From Peribacillus simplex (GTDB taxonomy: Bacteria; Bacillota; Bacilli; Bacillales; DSM-1321), in the NCBI RefSeq assembly GCF_001578185.1, contig NZ_CP011008.1, positions 2,880,001 to 2,944,000 on the forward strand: a stretch of 64,000 nucleotides of DNA. Direction: 5' to 3'. How positions within the stretch are numbered: the stretch's first letter is position 1; each line of letters begins with the position of its first letter. A program made the position numbers and the translations under genes. Positions 44,651 to 54,397 of this stretch are shown one piece after another. The notes under the pieces were generated by a model, which had not been told where the DNA came from, did no database searches, and worked only from the letters and a program-made list of their open reading frames with translations.

Positions 44651-44701
44651 GCAATCGTATTTATAAAAGTCTTCTGCGTAAGACTTCGTTTCACATCTAA
44701 T

Positions 44702-44848
44702 CTACGTTCGCTTCCTACCTTTAAAAACTTTAACCAAAATGAGAATGACCGCGATGATAAGCAGGATATGTATAAAGCCTGCAGCCACTTTAAAGACTAA
44801 ACCAAAAACCCATAATAATATTATTACGCCAATAATTGTCCAAAGCAT
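44702..44848 (-). CDS. Small membrane protein, lmo0937-like, 48 aa
   Basis: The ATG has AGGGGG 6 bases upstream. The product has two hydrophobic helices (MLWTIIGVIILLWVFGL and HILLIIAVILILV) and a basic end (KGRKRT). This matches the small lmo0937/DUF5670-type membrane proteins, often tied to envelope stress. It is a single gene on the minus strand. Confidence 0.75.
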   Translation of the reverse strand: MLWTIIGVIILLWVFGLVFKVAAGFIHILLIIAVILILVKVFKGRKRT

Positions 44849-45127
44849 TATAATCCCCCTTCCTTCCCTTCTCATAATGGATCTTTCTTAATGAGAAGTT
44901 TCTTCAGAATGTTTAGCTTACATTTAAATTACCCTTATCTTTCTGCAACAAACCCTTTTGTGGGTAAACCAAAAAAATTACATAAAACTGTAAAGTCTGT
45001 AAAAGATAATAATGAATGAGGAATCTTCCATATTGAAAACATTACCATAAGGAAGGCCTTTCAAGTTTTTAAGGTTCTGCAGATCTTTATAAGAAAAGGC
45101 AAAAACAAAAGAAGGAGTCGTTCATCC

Positions 45128-45448
45128 ATGAAAAAGTTTTTAATCATCTGTTTAATAGCCTGTTCCCTATTCTTAGTTAACATGGATTACCCGTCTGCAC
45201 ATGGAACTAAAGCAAAACCGGAAAGTGTACAATTCACTGAGGTTCAAAAATCGGAAATCGCCAAGATACACAAGCAAATACTTGCGGACAAAAAGAGGTT
45301 GATCGAAAAATATGTTGAATATGGTGCGCTATCAAAAGAAGAAGCCGATAAAATGTTTTCACATTTTGAAAAACATTATAAAATGATGGAAGAACATAAT
45401 TTTCAAATATCGCCGCATCGCCCACATACAGGGCATACGCATAAGTAA
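45128..45448 (+). CDS. Secreted DUF2680-like protein, YckD type
   Basis: The protein has 106 residues. Residues 1-25 form a signal peptide (MKKFLIICLIACSLFLVN, cleavage near AHG). The mature part is a helical hairpin (EVQKSEIAKIHKQILADKKRLIEKYVEYGALSKEEAD, shown here only as a continuous helix pair) with a His-rich tail (HRPHTGHTHK). Layout matches YckD/DUF2680. It may bind metals outside the cell, but function is unknown. Confidence 0.75.
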   Translation: MKKFLIICLIACSLFLVNMDYPSAHGTKAKPESVQFTEVQKSEIAKIHKQILADKKRLIEKYVEYGALSKEEADKMFSHFEKHYKMMEEHNFQISPHRPHTGHTHK

Positions 45449-45477
45449 TTCTATGTTCTTTGCCTATATAGCATGAT

Positions 45478-45510
45478 AATCCGTCCTGATAAAAGGCCGG
45501 ATTTTTTTCA
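45478..45510 (+). terminator. Terminator of the DUF2680 gene
   Basis: The imperfect stem AATCCG...CGGATT is followed by seven T residues. Confidence 0.7.
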
Positions 45511-45616
45511 TTTCATTCTTTCTTGATAAATAAACACTACGCGTTTACCATTTACTAAAGGATTTATATTTCTCTTTAGCGAAATACATAACAATGAGAA
45601 TGAAAGGGTGAAAAGG

Positions 45617-47590
45617 ATGAACAAAATAGGTATAACAGCAAGAGACTTATTTCACTTGAAATCAGTGACCGATCCAAAGCTATCGCCGGATGGCAGCATG
45701 GCGGTGTATGTCCAAACCAGAATTGATGAAAAAACAGAAAAATACATTTCCAATCTATTTATGTTCAGCCTGATTACGAATGAAACAAAACAATGGACGT
45801 TTGGGGATAATCGTGATACTTCACCTGCATGGTCCCCCGACGGAAAGCATATCGCCTTTATATCGGACAGATCCGGAAAAAAACAAGTGCACATTATTGG
45901 GAGCATTGGAGGGGAAGCACGCCAATTGACCCATTTCGTTAACGGTGTAACAAAACCTATATGGTCTCCTTGTTCCACCAAGTTGTTGCTTTCTACAGGG
46001 TTAAAAGAGGGGGAGTGCCTTAATTCGGTTAAGGAAAATGATTTTTCCAAAGATGTTCATAGATATGACCGGATTAAGTTTAAATGGGATGGGAGAGGGT
46101 ATTTTGATCAGTTATTTCAGCAGCTTGTCATCGTGGAGATTTTAAATGACGAAGCCATATTGCTGACGGAAAATAATATTGATCATCACCCGAATGCGTG
46201 GTCCCCTGACGGTCAGCACATTGCATTCATAAGCGGGGATGCAGAAAAGAGTGATGATGAACTTTTTTCTGATATTTTTATCATGGAACTAGAAACGAAT
46301 TCTTCACGTAAGTTAACGGATAGTACAGGTTTCTTTAAAGATCCGAAATGGTCTCCAAATGGTGAATACCTTTCATTCATTGGCCATTATAAAGAATTTG
46401 CCGGTGCCACCTTTTCAAATATCTGGTTATACTCCATATTCGATCAATCCATTCAGTGCTTAACCGATGGATGGGACGTCCAAATTGGGGATTCTGCAAT
46501 CGGTGATTTCCAAGTCGGAGCAGTCGACCCTGGTATTTTATGGACAAACGATAGCCAAGGCTTTTACTTTTTAATAAGCGATTATGGAAATACTGGCGTA
46601 TATTATGGTTCGATTGAAGGAGCCATGTATCCATCTATACTTGATCCGCAGCATATATACGGCCTGACTATAGATCCCGAAAGCCATCGTGCGGTCGTGG
46701 CCATTAGTACCCCCGTTCATCCCGGTGATCTCTTTGTTTATAACCTTACAAATGGGGATAAAGAACAAATTAGTTTTATTAATGAAGATTTTTTAAAGGA
46801 TAAACATTTGTCCATGGCCGAACCCATTACTTTTCCATCTGTTGATGGACTTACCATACACGGATGGATCATGAGACCGACCAATTTTAATGGAAATCAA
46901 AAATATCCACTCATTTTAGAAATCCATGGCGGTCCGCATATGATGTATGCCAATACCTATGTTCACGAATTTCAGACCTTGGCTAATGAAGGGTATACTA
47001 TTTTGTTCACTAACCCTCGTGGGAGTGTGGGTTATGGTCAGGACTTCGTAAATGCCTGCCGAGGGGATTATGGAGGCATGGATTATCAGGACTTAATGGC
47101 GGCCGTTGACCATGTATTAGCGACGTATGATTTTATAGAGCATGAAAATTTGGGAGTATCCGGCGGCAGCTATGGCGGGTTCATGACAAATTGGATCATC
47201 GGTCATACCAACCGTTTCAAGGCCGCTGTTACTCAGCGCTGCATTAGTAACTGGATTAGCTTTTATGGCGTCAGCGACATTGGCTATTATTTTACTGAAT
47301 GGGAAGTAGGCGGCGATATCGTTAACTCTGCTGAAAAATTGTGGCAGCACTCACCTTTAAAATATGTTTCCAATGTGAATACCCCTTTACTTTTACTTCA
47401 CGGTGAAAAGGATTTCCGATGTCCCATTGAACAGAGCGAGCAATTTTTTGTCGCTTTAAAACGGCAAAAAAAAGAAGCGGTACTTGTTTCCTTCCCAGAT
47501 GAGTCTCATGAAGTATCCCGAAGCGGATCTCCAAAAATGCGTCTGCAACATGTAGAAGAAATAAAAGGATGGTTCAATAAATATTTTTAA
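45617..47590 (+). CDS. yuxL: Prolyl oligopeptidase-family S9 peptidase, YuxL-like
   Basis: The protein has 657 residues, the length of B. subtilis YuxL. The N-terminal half is a WD40-like beta-propeller with repeats such as SPAWSPDGKHIAFISD. The C-terminal hydrolase has the nucleophile in SGGSYGGFM, the Asp in HGEKDFRCP and the His in DESHEVSR. It cleaves or deacylates short peptides in the cytoplasm. The start is the ATG behind AAAGGG; a GTG three codons earlier lies within that site. Single gene with a terminator shared at 47595. Confidence 0.92.
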   Translation: MNKIGITARDLFHLKSVTDPKLSPDGSMAVYVQTRIDEKTEKYISNLFMFSLITNETKQWTFGDNRDTSPAWSPDGKHIAFISDRSGKKQVHIIGSIGGEARQLTHFVNGVTKPIWSPCSTKLLLSTGLKEGECLNSVKENDFSKDVHRYDRIKFKWDGRGYFDQLFQQLVIVEILNDEAILLTENNIDHHPNAWSPDGQHIAFISGDAEKSDDELFSDIFIMELETNSSRKLTDSTGFFKDPKWSPNGEYLSFIGHYKEFAGATFSNIWLYSIFDQSIQCLTDGWDVQIGDSAIGDFQVGAVDPGILWTNDSQGFYFLISDYGNTGVYYGSIEGAMYPSILDPQHIYGLTIDPESHRAVVAISTPVHPGDLFVYNLTNGDKEQISFINEDFLKDKHLSMAEPITFPSVDGLTIHGWIMRPTNFNGNQKYPLILEIHGGPHMMYANTYVHEFQTLANEGYTILFTNPRGSVGYGQDFVNACRGDYGGMDYQDLMAAVDHVLATYDFIEHENLGVSGGSYGGFMTNWIIGHTNRFKAAVTQRCISNWISFYGVSDIGYYFTEWEVGGDIVNSAEKLWQHSPLKYVSNVNTPLLLLHGEKDFRCPIEQSEQFFVALKRQKKEAVLVSFPDESHEVSRSGSPKMRLQHVEEIKGWFNKYF

Positions 47591-47594
47591 AAAC

Positions 47595-47627
47595 AAAACT
47601 CTGTTAGCCTTTCGCTAACAGAGTTTT
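47595..47627 (+). terminator. Bidirectional terminator (yuxL and CBS gene)
   Basis: A perfect 14-bp stem AAAACTCTGTTAGC with its complement and a 5-base loop; it serves two convergent genes. Confidence 0.85.
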
Positions 47628-47632
47628 TGTTT

Positions 47633-48064
47633 TTAATGTTGGATTTGATCTCTGTTCTCGGAAATTGAACTTAAAGCATTTCCCGCAATTGAATTTGTCT
47701 GATGATGCACAGCAAGATCACCCAACGCTACGACTCCGACCAGCTGGTCATTTTCAATTATAGGGAGCCTTCTGATTTGTTCATTCCCCATTAACTCCTC
47801 AGCTTCATCCACTGACATATCAGGGGTGCCTGTTACAAGATTCGTGGAAATAACATCGGTAATTCTAGTCGAATTCGGCTTTTTCTCGGCAACACAGCGG
47901 ATAACGATATCCCTGTCTGTAATGACACCAATTAATTTGTTATTCTCCAATACAGGAATGACTCCAACATCATCATCCTTCATTTTGACTGCTGCTTCAT
48001 ATATATTATCTTCCACAGTGCAACAATCCACGTCTGTTGTCATAATATCTCTTAATGTAGTCAC
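47633..48064 (-). CDS. CBS-domain pair protein, YhcV-like
   Basis: The protein has 143 residues from a GTG with GGAGGT 8 bases upstream; the ATG at 48079 lies before that site. It is made of two CBS motifs, the first with DDDVGVIPVLENNKLIGVITDRDIV and the second with RRLPIIENDQLVGVVALGDL. CBS pairs bind adenosyl nucleotides and regulate partner proteins. The stand-alone form resembles YhcV. Target unknown. Confidence 0.87.
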   Translation of the reverse strand: MTTLRDIMTTDVDCCTVEDNIYEAAVKMKDDDVGVIPVLENNKLIGVITDRDIVIRCVAEKKPNSTRITDVISTNLVTGTPDMSVDEAEELMGNEQIRRLPIIENDQLVGVVALGDLAVHHQTNSIAGNALSSISENRDQIQH

Positions 48065-48145
48065 GGATATTACCTCCATTTTTCATTAGTTGCTTGTTTA
48101 TTGTTGACTGCTCAAGAGAAATTATTCATCAAACCCTAACACATT

Positions 48146-48982
48146 TCATTCCACATATTTCCCATGATCCGGTTTAGCTAAAGAATCGAATTCCTTTGCC
48201 AACTTTGATAATCCCCTTTCCAATTCTTCCCCTTCAATAGGATACCCGTGCCCCGTTACTGCTACAGCAGGATTCAGACTATCCAATAACCTTACCGATT
48301 CCTTGGCAGACTCCCAATCGGTTGTCAAATACCGTGGCGGCCCTGCTATTTCTTTCTCCTGAGTGATGACCTTGTATAGTGAATCTTGCCTGACATTCAC
48401 AAAAGCATCTCCAGCTATCAGACTTCGGTCACTTTCCCGAAATAGTGAAATATGTCCTTTTGAATGGCCCGGGGTGTGAATCCATTTCCAATCGCCAAGC
48501 TCGGGAACACTGTGATCATCAGGCAGGGGTTGAACTTTTTCATCCAGGTTGATTCCCTCATTCGGAAACATCCAAGAAATCTTAGCAACCATCCCCCCTT
48601 CGACAGTATAATCTGGCTCAGGATAATTTTCCTGTCCCGTTAAATAAGGCATTTCTTTAATGTGGGCATAAACAGGAGCTTCCCAATATTCCATTAACTC
48701 AATCAATGCACCAACATGATCGAAATGTCCATGTGTCAAAATGATGGCCGCAGGTGGATGATGTGGTCCGTATATTTCTTCGGCAGCTCTCTTTATCATC
48801 TCTGCTGAACGTGGCATTCCTGCATCTATCAATACCCATTTTTCATCTTTGGGGGACCCTATAAAAATTACATTAACGATTTGTACGGGCAGACAGTATA
48901 TATCCTCTTTTACAATCTGAACATCTCCACTGGAAACTGAAGTCATTGGCAGAAATTTTTCATTCAAATGATTATCATCCAT
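48146..48982 (-). CDS. MBL-fold metallo-hydrolase, YflN-like
   Basis: The protein has 278 residues. THGHFDHVG is the HxHxDH zinc motif, with further ligands in HTPGHSKGH, GDAF and VTGHGYPI. These mark a beta-lactamase-fold hydrolase of the glyoxalase II-like group, similar to YflN, which lies beside nos in B. subtilis. Here nos is 5 kb away. Substrate unknown. GGAGGTC precedes the ATG. Confidence 0.87.
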   Translation of the reverse strand: MDDNHLNEKFLPMTSVSSGDVQIVKEDIYCLPVQIVNVIFIGSPKDEKWVLIDAGMPRSAEMIKRAAEEIYGPHHPPAAIILTHGHFDHVGALIELMEYWEAPVYAHIKEMPYLTGQENYPEPDYTVEGGMVAKISWMFPNEGINLDEKVQPLPDDHSVPELGDWKWIHTPGHSKGHISLFRESDRSLIAGDAFVNVRQDSLYKVITQEKEIAGPPRYLTTDWESAKESVRLLDSLNPAVAVTGHGYPIEGEELERGLSKLAKEFDSLAKPDHGKYVE

Positions 48983-49043
48983 TATAGACCTCCTAATAAA
49001 ACTTACTGTTTTTTTAAGGATACCCTGTAAAAGAAAATAAAAA

Positions 49044-49069
49044 ACAACCTATAATTTATATAGGCTGTC
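49044..49069 (-). terminator. Terminator of the ABC transporter operon
   Basis: The stem ACAaCCTATA / TATAGGcTGT has a T run on the minus strand two bases after the permease stop. Confidence 0.75.
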
Positions 49070-49071
49070 TT

Positions 49072-50070
49072 TCAGTAAACATCCCTGCGTGTAAAAACTG
49101 TAAAAGAAATAAGTAAAGCAAGCACCCACCAAACGAGTAATGTAATGACGGAGGATAATAAGGTCATCCCTTCTATCGGAGGAGCCGTCCCGCTAATATA
49201 GCCGGTCAATTTCAAATTCACCATAAAGAAATATTTCGCTGACACCCATGATGAAACCATATTGTTCAATATAGCTCCGGAAATCAATGCAGCCAGCATA
49301 ATGCCCATGCCTGCAGGGGTGCTTCGTACCAAAACCGAAAGCATGAAAGAAAGGGTACCTACCACTACTGCAACCAGCCAGACAAGCCCCAAATCCATCA
49401 AAAGGAATTTCCATTGTTCCACTAGCCTTACTTGGCTGACATCCACATCAGCACCCTTTAATTCGAATCCGGTTATTACAGGTGCCCCCCAACCTTGATA
49501 CCCAAAAACGATCCCCGATAAAAAATACGCCAAAAAGGCTGTCATCGCCACGATAATCGAAACTGACAAAATTAATGTTACATATTTGCTAAATAAAATT
49601 TTCCAGCGCTCAACTGGCCGTGTCAGCAAAAGCTTGATCGTGCCTTGACTATTTTCGGAAGAAACCAAATCACTTGCCACTATCATGATCAACAGCGGAA
49701 TGAACAAATCAATTGCATTTTCCAAAAACATGCGAGTAAAAGTAGCGGCTCCTGGCTCTGTGGGGTTAATGTCATGATCCAGGTAATATTGCTGCTGTTT
49801 GAGACTTACTTCCAGCTGTTCACGCCACTCATCCAACATCCTATTTGAACCCAACCGATTTTGAGTATCAATGATCTGCTGCTGAAGAGCTGCACGCCAA
49901 TCATCAGTTCCCAGCTTCTCCCGCTGCTCTTCCACTTGTTTGTATTGTGCATACGTGAACATCAACACTAAAATTCCGACGATGATACCTATTATGATTA
50001 ACCGTTTCTTTGCCAACAACTTCATCATTTCATTTTGGATCAAGTTATTCAATACTTCCACCTCCGACAC
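49072..50070 (-). CDS. ABC-2 type transporter permease
   Basis: The protein has 332 residues with six membrane segments. A first helix (RLIIIGIIVGILVLMF) is followed by an extracytoplasmic stretch of about 90 residues and then five helices. The ATPase gene overlaps its start by 26 bases. Together they form an importer/exporter of the YhcH-YhcI or YxlFG type, used in bacilli for envelope or drug-stress responses. Substrate not visible. Confidence 0.85.
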   Translation of the reverse strand: MSEVEVLNNLIQNEMMKLLAKKRLIIIGIIVGILVLMFTYAQYKQVEEQREKLGTDDWRAALQQQIIDTQNRLGSNRMLDEWREQLEVSLKQQQYYLDHDINPTEPGAATFTRMFLENAIDLFIPLLIMIVASDLVSSENSQGTIKLLLTRPVERWKILFSKYVTLILSVSIIVAMTAFLAYFLSGIVFGYQGWGAPVITGFELKGADVDVSQVRLVEQWKFLLMDLGLVWLVAVVVGTLSFMLSVLVRSTPAGMGIMLAALISGAILNNMVSSWVSAKYFFMVNLKLTGYISGTAPPIEGMTLLSSVITLLVWWVLALLISFTVFTRRDVY

Positions 50071-50959
50071 CGGTCACTTGTAAAAATAACTCTTCCAGTC
50101 CCGGAAGCTTTCGGTTCATTTCATGTACCTTCACCCCTGCTTGGTTAAGTGCAGCATTCCATTCGGGGGTTTCGAATTCATCATAAGCTGTAATGATATA
50201 TTTTTGATCTAAGGTAATATCGGTGAAACCGCTAAGGATTTCCACTCCCTTTTGTAAAGGTTCTACCCTCCAAATCATCCGTTCTTGCGTGGATAATAGG
50301 CGTTCCACTGTATCCGTTTTGATAATTTCCCCACTTTTAATAATTGCGACGCGATCACAAAGTTGTTGTATTTCACCTAATAAGTGTGAAGAAACTAGAA
50401 CACTCATGCCTTCTTCTTCAGCCAACTTTCTAATGAATTGTCGCATTTCACGGATTCCAGCAGGATCTAGACCGTTAGTGGGTTCATCCAAAATCAACAG
50501 CTTAGGACTATTAAGCATTGCCTGCGCGATTCCTAGACGCTGCCTCATACCTAAGGAATAGGTCTTCACTTTATCATGAATTCTCGCTTGCAGACCGACG
50601 AGTTCTACAACCTCGATCATTCTTTTTTCATCAACTTCAGGTAACATCCTTGCAAAGTGGAGCAAATTATTCCACCCGCTCAAAAATGGATATAACTCTG
50701 GATTTTCAACAATGCAGCCCATTTGCTTCATTGCCTTCGTAAATTCCTGACGAACATCATACCCGCATATATGGATGGAACCGGAGGATGGCTTAATCAA
50801 ACCGACCAACATGCGGATTGTTGTCGTTTTACCGGCTCCATTCGGTCCTAAAAAGCCAAAAACCTCACCTTCATTCAGCTCAAAATCTATTCCTTTAATA
50901 ATTTCCCTTTTGCCAATCCTTTTTTTCAAGCCCTTGACAGACAATGTCACCTGTTTCAT
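50045..50959 (-). CDS. ABC transporter ATP-binding protein
   Basis: The protein has 304 residues. Walker A is GPNGAGKTT, the signature LGMRQRLGIAQA (a variant of LSGGQ common in this group), Walker B LLILDEPTNGLDP, and the switch His is in SSHLL. A C-terminal regulatory region follows. It powers the ABC-2 permease encoded next. Its start overlaps the SGNH gene by four bases (ATGA), so the three genes are one operon. Confidence 0.92.
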   Translation of the reverse strand: MKQVTLSVKGLKKRIGKREIIKGIDFELNEGEVFGFLGPNGAGKTTTIRMLVGLIKPSSGSIHICGYDVRQEFTKAMKQMGCIVENPELYPFLSGWNNLLHFARMLPEVDEKRMIEVVELVGLQARIHDKVKTYSLGMRQRLGIAQAMLNSPKLLILDEPTNGLDPAGIREMRQFIRKLAEEEGMSVLVSSHLLGEIQQLCDRVAIIKSGEIIKTDTVERLLSTQERMIWRVEPLQKGVEILSGFTDITLDQKYIITAYDEFETPEWNAALNQAGVKVHEMNRKLPGLEELFLQVTGVGGGSIE

Positions 50960-51768
50960 CGATCCTCATCCTCCCATTTTATTAAAGGAGCAACCCTATC
51001 AGCAATCAAACGATAACCCTTCTGATTAGGGTGAAATTTATCTGAATACAAATACTCATTTACCGACAATTGAAATATATCAAATGTTGGGACGAAAATT
51101 GCATTCTTATAAAGAGCCACGACTTCTGCCGTTTCATTATTCCAGTCCCGTACGATGCGGTTAGTATCAAAGTCCTCATCCAACTCTATAAATGGATTAT
51201 ACAGGCCAAGCAATAATATGGTAGCTGTATCATTGACATTATTGATATCTTTAAAAATCCCATGTAAATTCTCCAAATAATTCCTTCTCAAATCAGATGT
51301 GGCTTCACTATCATAATCAAGCAGGGTCTGGCCTTTTTGAAATAAATCGTTACCGCCGATCGTAACTAAAATAACATCAGCCGCTTGGATTTGGCGCTTC
51401 ACTTCCGGTTGTTTCACTTGCTGCGCCAATTCTTTAGATACCTGTCCATTAATTCCCAGGTTATGGATGAGCGGTTTTTTATTATATTCACTCTCCAACT
51501 CTTCCACAACAAGTCCAACGTAGCCTTTGCCTGTTTCATCACCTGTTCCGCGCGTCAATGAATCACCTAACGCCACAACCGTAAAATCATCAGGCAGATC
51601 ATTTTTAATGGGGGATTCCTCTATTGTTTCCATATCAGAAGTCCTTTTTCCATAATGGTCAATAATTGCCCATCCTAGGCAAAATAAAAAAAACAGTCCG
51701 ATAAGAGCTGATACAATGGTAGCGGCCAATACTTTTGATTTGCTCAAAACACTCATCCTTCCATTCAT
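50956..51768 (-). CDS. Membrane-anchored SGNH/GDSL hydrolase
   Basis: The protein has 270 residues. An N-terminal hydrophobic segment (VLAATIVSALIGLFFLFCL, about 11-30) anchors or exports it. Block I is GDSLTRGTG with the nucleophile Ser, block III GGND, and block V DKFHPNQKGY supplies Asp and His. It is an extracellular lipase/esterase-like enzyme acting on envelope lipids or acylated wall polymers. It starts the operon with the ABC transporter; GGAAGGT lies 6 bases before the ATG. Confidence 0.88.
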   Translation of the reverse strand: MNGRMSVLSKSKVLAATIVSALIGLFFLFCLGWAIIDHYGKRTSDMETIEESPIKNDLPDDFTVVALGDSLTRGTGDETGKGYVGLVVEELESEYNKKPLIHNLGINGQVSKELAQQVKQPEVKRQIQAADVILVTIGGNDLFQKGQTLLDYDSEATSDLRRNYLENLHGIFKDINNVNDTATILLLGLYNPFIELDEDFDTNRIVRDWNNETAEVVALYKNAIFVPTFDIFQLSVNEYLYSDKFHPNQKGYRLIADRVAPLIKWEDEDR

Positions 51769-51904
51769 TCTCTACCTTCCATTAAATCATATTATTTCCA
51801 AAAATAAAAAACTGATTGCTCTTGATACCAAGAATCCAGGTAGCCCATCTCCTGATTGTAAACATCCTATCTTTCTTTAAACGGCACCCTACCACTTCTA
51901 TCAT

Positions 51905-51950
51905 TAAAAAAGGCAGAACGGGATTCATTTAATCCCATTCTGCCTTTTTT
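51905..51950 (-). terminator. Terminator of the yocS-like gene
   Basis: A stem of about 20 bp (AAAAAAGGCAGAA...TTCTGCCTTTTTT, one mismatch) four bases after the stop; T runs on both strands. Confidence 0.85.
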
Positions 51951-51954
51951 TGTA

Positions 51955-52926
51955 TTACTGTTTCAACGATTCCTGCCCAGTCATGGAACTCCCTTTTATT
52001 TTGTGTGCTCTTTTTGACCAGTAGGTCGCAAGCAAAGGACCGGATATATTATGCCAAACACTGAAGATTGCGCTCGGGACGGCCGCCAGTGGCGAAAAGT
52101 GAGCTGTGGCTAATGCAGCACCTAAACCTGAGTTTTGCATGCCCACTTCAATTGAAATCGCTTTTTGATCTTCGTATGGAAGTTTTAACACTTTAGCTGC
52201 AAGAAAACCAAGTAATAATCCAAATGAATTATGCAGGACAACCACCCCGAATATAGCCAGCCCTGATTCAAGTATCTTTTCTTTATTTGAACTGACAACT
52301 GCAGCGACGACTGCCACGATTGTCACAACGGATATCAATGGAAGTGCTTTAGTTCCCTGACTTACTTTCTCTTTAAAAATGAATTTTACAAAGAGCCCTA
52401 ATAAAATAGGAACCAAAACTATCTGGAAGATAGAAAATAGCATATCTTTTCCTGAAACCGGCAGCCATTTACTAGCAAGTAAATAGGTTAGTGCCGGCGT
52501 TAAAAACGGTGCAAGCAAAGTGGATACAGAAGTGACCGCCACTGATAATGCCGTATTTCCTTTAGCTAAAAATGTCATTACATTTGACGCTGTACCTCCC
52601 GGACAACATCCAACAAGGATCACTCCGACAGCCACTTCAGGTGAAAGTTCCAAGCTAGTTGCCAGGAGATATGCCACACCAGGCATGATGATGAATTGTG
52701 CAGCCACACCGATAAAAACGGATATCGGCTGCTTCAATACAGCTTTAAAATCGCTAAGCGAGAGAGTGAGTCCCATCCCAAACATTATTATTCCAAGTAA
52801 AATGGATATGTATGGAGCAATCCATTTAAATGCATCCGGAAAAATCATTGCTAACACAGCAAATAGGAGAACCCAAATGGCAAAAGAGTTTCCAGCTGCC
52901 TTACTTATTTTCGCTAACTTATCCAT
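51955..52926 (-). CDS. yocS: Bile acid:sodium symporter-family transporter, YocS-like
   Basis: The protein has 323 residues with about ten membrane helices. [11 protein letters not shown] and [19 protein letters not shown] are hallmarks of the SBF/BASS family, the latter forming a crossover sodium site; [13 protein letters not shown] is the second. It likely imports an organic anion such as a keto acid with sodium. The size fits B. subtilis YocS (321). Monocistronic. Confidence 0.9.
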   Translation of the reverse strand: MDKLAKISKAAGNSFAIWVLLFAVLAMIFPDAFKWIAPYISILLGIIMFGMGLTLSLSDFKAVLKQPISVFIGVAAQFIIMPGVAYLLATSLELSPEVAVGVILVGCCPGGTASNVMTFLAKGNTALSVAVTSVSTLLAPFLTPALTYLLASKWLPVSGKDMLFSIFQIVLVPILLGLFVKFIFKEKVSQGTKALPLISVVTIVAVVAAVVSSNKEKILESGLAIFGVVVLHNSFGLLLGFLAAKVLKLPYEDQKAISIEVGMQNSGLGAALATAHFSPLAAVPSAIFSVWHNISGPLLATYWSKRAHKIKGSSMTGQESLKQ

Positions 52927-53044
52927 AATCCCTAGTAGACCACCTTTTCTAATTTATAATTAGATTATACTTCATATTCGGAAAATGACAATCAATTCTG
53001 ACAATTAGCGAATTGGAGGCCTCCCTCTCATGGACGAGCAAAAA

Positions 53045-53077
53045 AGACCTCTTCACCATTTAAGATGAAAAGGCCTC
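53045..53077 (-). terminator. Probable terminator of the MFS gene
   Basis: The imperfect stem AGACCTCTTCA / TGAAAAGGCCT has a T run on the minus strand. Confidence 0.55.
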
Positions 53078-53108
53078 TCGCTTTCAATAAGGGAAAAATT
53101 TAATAATA

Positions 53109-54305
53109 TTAATTTTCTAATATACCAGTGGTTTTCTTCATAACTTTTAGGTTTTTATCTAACCTCATGAGCCATACCGTGAGCAGCATCCCAATCAGTG
53201 TAAGTAAACCGTAAAATAAATACACTGCGTATATCCCTGATTTATCCAAGATTATCCCGCCGCTGAAGGTACTGAACCAGTTTCCCAATCCATTGCCAAT
53301 GGCGGAATAGAGCGTTATTGCTGTAACTGTTATGCGGGCCGGGACGACTTCCCGAATATATTGTAATGCCGCAGGAATGAATAGGCCAAGTGAAAACCCT
53401 TGAATGATCGAAGTTACATATACGGTAGCCAAACTTGGTTCCGTAAAATACAAAACCCAGCGAACCAATGAAGCCGTTCCAGCCAATAAGGTTATTGGCA
53501 GCAGGCCCATTTTATGAATCCAGGTACCTGCCATTCTCATAAATGGAATTTCCGACAATACAGCTAAAAGGAACGCAATGCCAATTCCTGTATATGTCCC
53601 GCCTCTTGCCTCTACAAACAAACCATAGTATACATTATTTGCAAGGTTTGGACCAAAAATCAAGAACGTTATAGCAAGAAAGATAAGGAAACGTTTCATG
53701 GTGATCAATTCTTTCATTCCACCGAAAAGTTTTCCCTTTTCTCTAGGAGCCTCTTCGGGCAAACGAAGAGCAAGACTAGCTGCGATCAATAGACCGAAGA
53801 AAAAGGCATAAAATATAACGGAAGGACCAATGAAGGATTCCGATAACTTTCCCATTACAAACACGGCCACACCGTAACCGAGTGAACCGAATAAACGGAT
53901 TTTCCCATAATTCGATTTAATTCTTGTTGTATATTGAAGAGTGATGCTGTCTGAAACTGGTATAATGGCGCTTTGAAAGATAGCCAGGGCAATTGCGACG
54001 GATACTATAAGTAAATAGTGCTCAAACAACAAGTAACCTAACCCTAATACACCAGCAAGCAACGATGTAATTGCAAGTATTTTTGCTGGTTTTCCGCTCC
54101 AATCACAGACAATTCCCCAAAAGGGTTGAAAAACGATCATCACTATCGGTCCAACAGACATGATCATACCTATTTCAATACCAGACAAACCTACCTCATT
54201 GGCTAAATAAACGCTTAATAGCGGTGTTAAACTTCCCACTGCAAAAAATGAAAATAGGTAAAATACCTTCAAGCTAAAAATATTAGCATGCTTTTGTTTT
54301 TCCAA
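53109..54305 (-). CDS. MFS transporter, YwbF/nucleoside-symporter-like
   Basis: The protein has 398 residues from a TTG with GGGGGAAA 6 bases upstream; the longer frame from GTG at 54353 has no such site and would add a non-hydrophobic tail. Twelve membrane helices are present, with a LSVYLANEVGLSGIEIGMIMS start typical of the MFS_1-like/LacY-related group that includes YwbF. It probably takes up a sugar, nucleoside or phenylpropionate-like substrate. Monocistronic. Confidence 0.85.
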   Translation of the reverse strand: MEKQKHANIFSLKVFYLFSFFAVGSLTPLLSVYLANEVGLSGIEIGMIMSVGPIVMIVFQPFWGIVCDWSGKPAKILAITSLLAGVLGLGYLLFEHYLLIVSVAIALAIFQSAIIPVSDSITLQYTTRIKSNYGKIRLFGSLGYGVAVFVMGKLSESFIGPSVIFYAFFFGLLIAASLALRLPEEAPREKGKLFGGMKELITMKRFLIFLAITFLIFGPNLANNVYYGLFVEARGGTYTGIGIAFLLAVLSEIPFMRMAGTWIHKMGLLPITLLAGTASLVRWVLYFTEPSLATVYVTSIIQGFSLGLFIPAALQYIREVVPARITVTAITLYSAIGNGLGNWFSTFSGGIILDKSGIYAVYLFYGLLTLIGMLLTVWLMRLDKNLKVMKKTTGILEN

Positions 54306-54397
54306 ATCCAGTTTCCCCCATGCTGTATCTACTAAACCACCATATAACTCCACAAATTCCGCATTTCTTTATATCCATGCAACTTTTTCATTGCCTT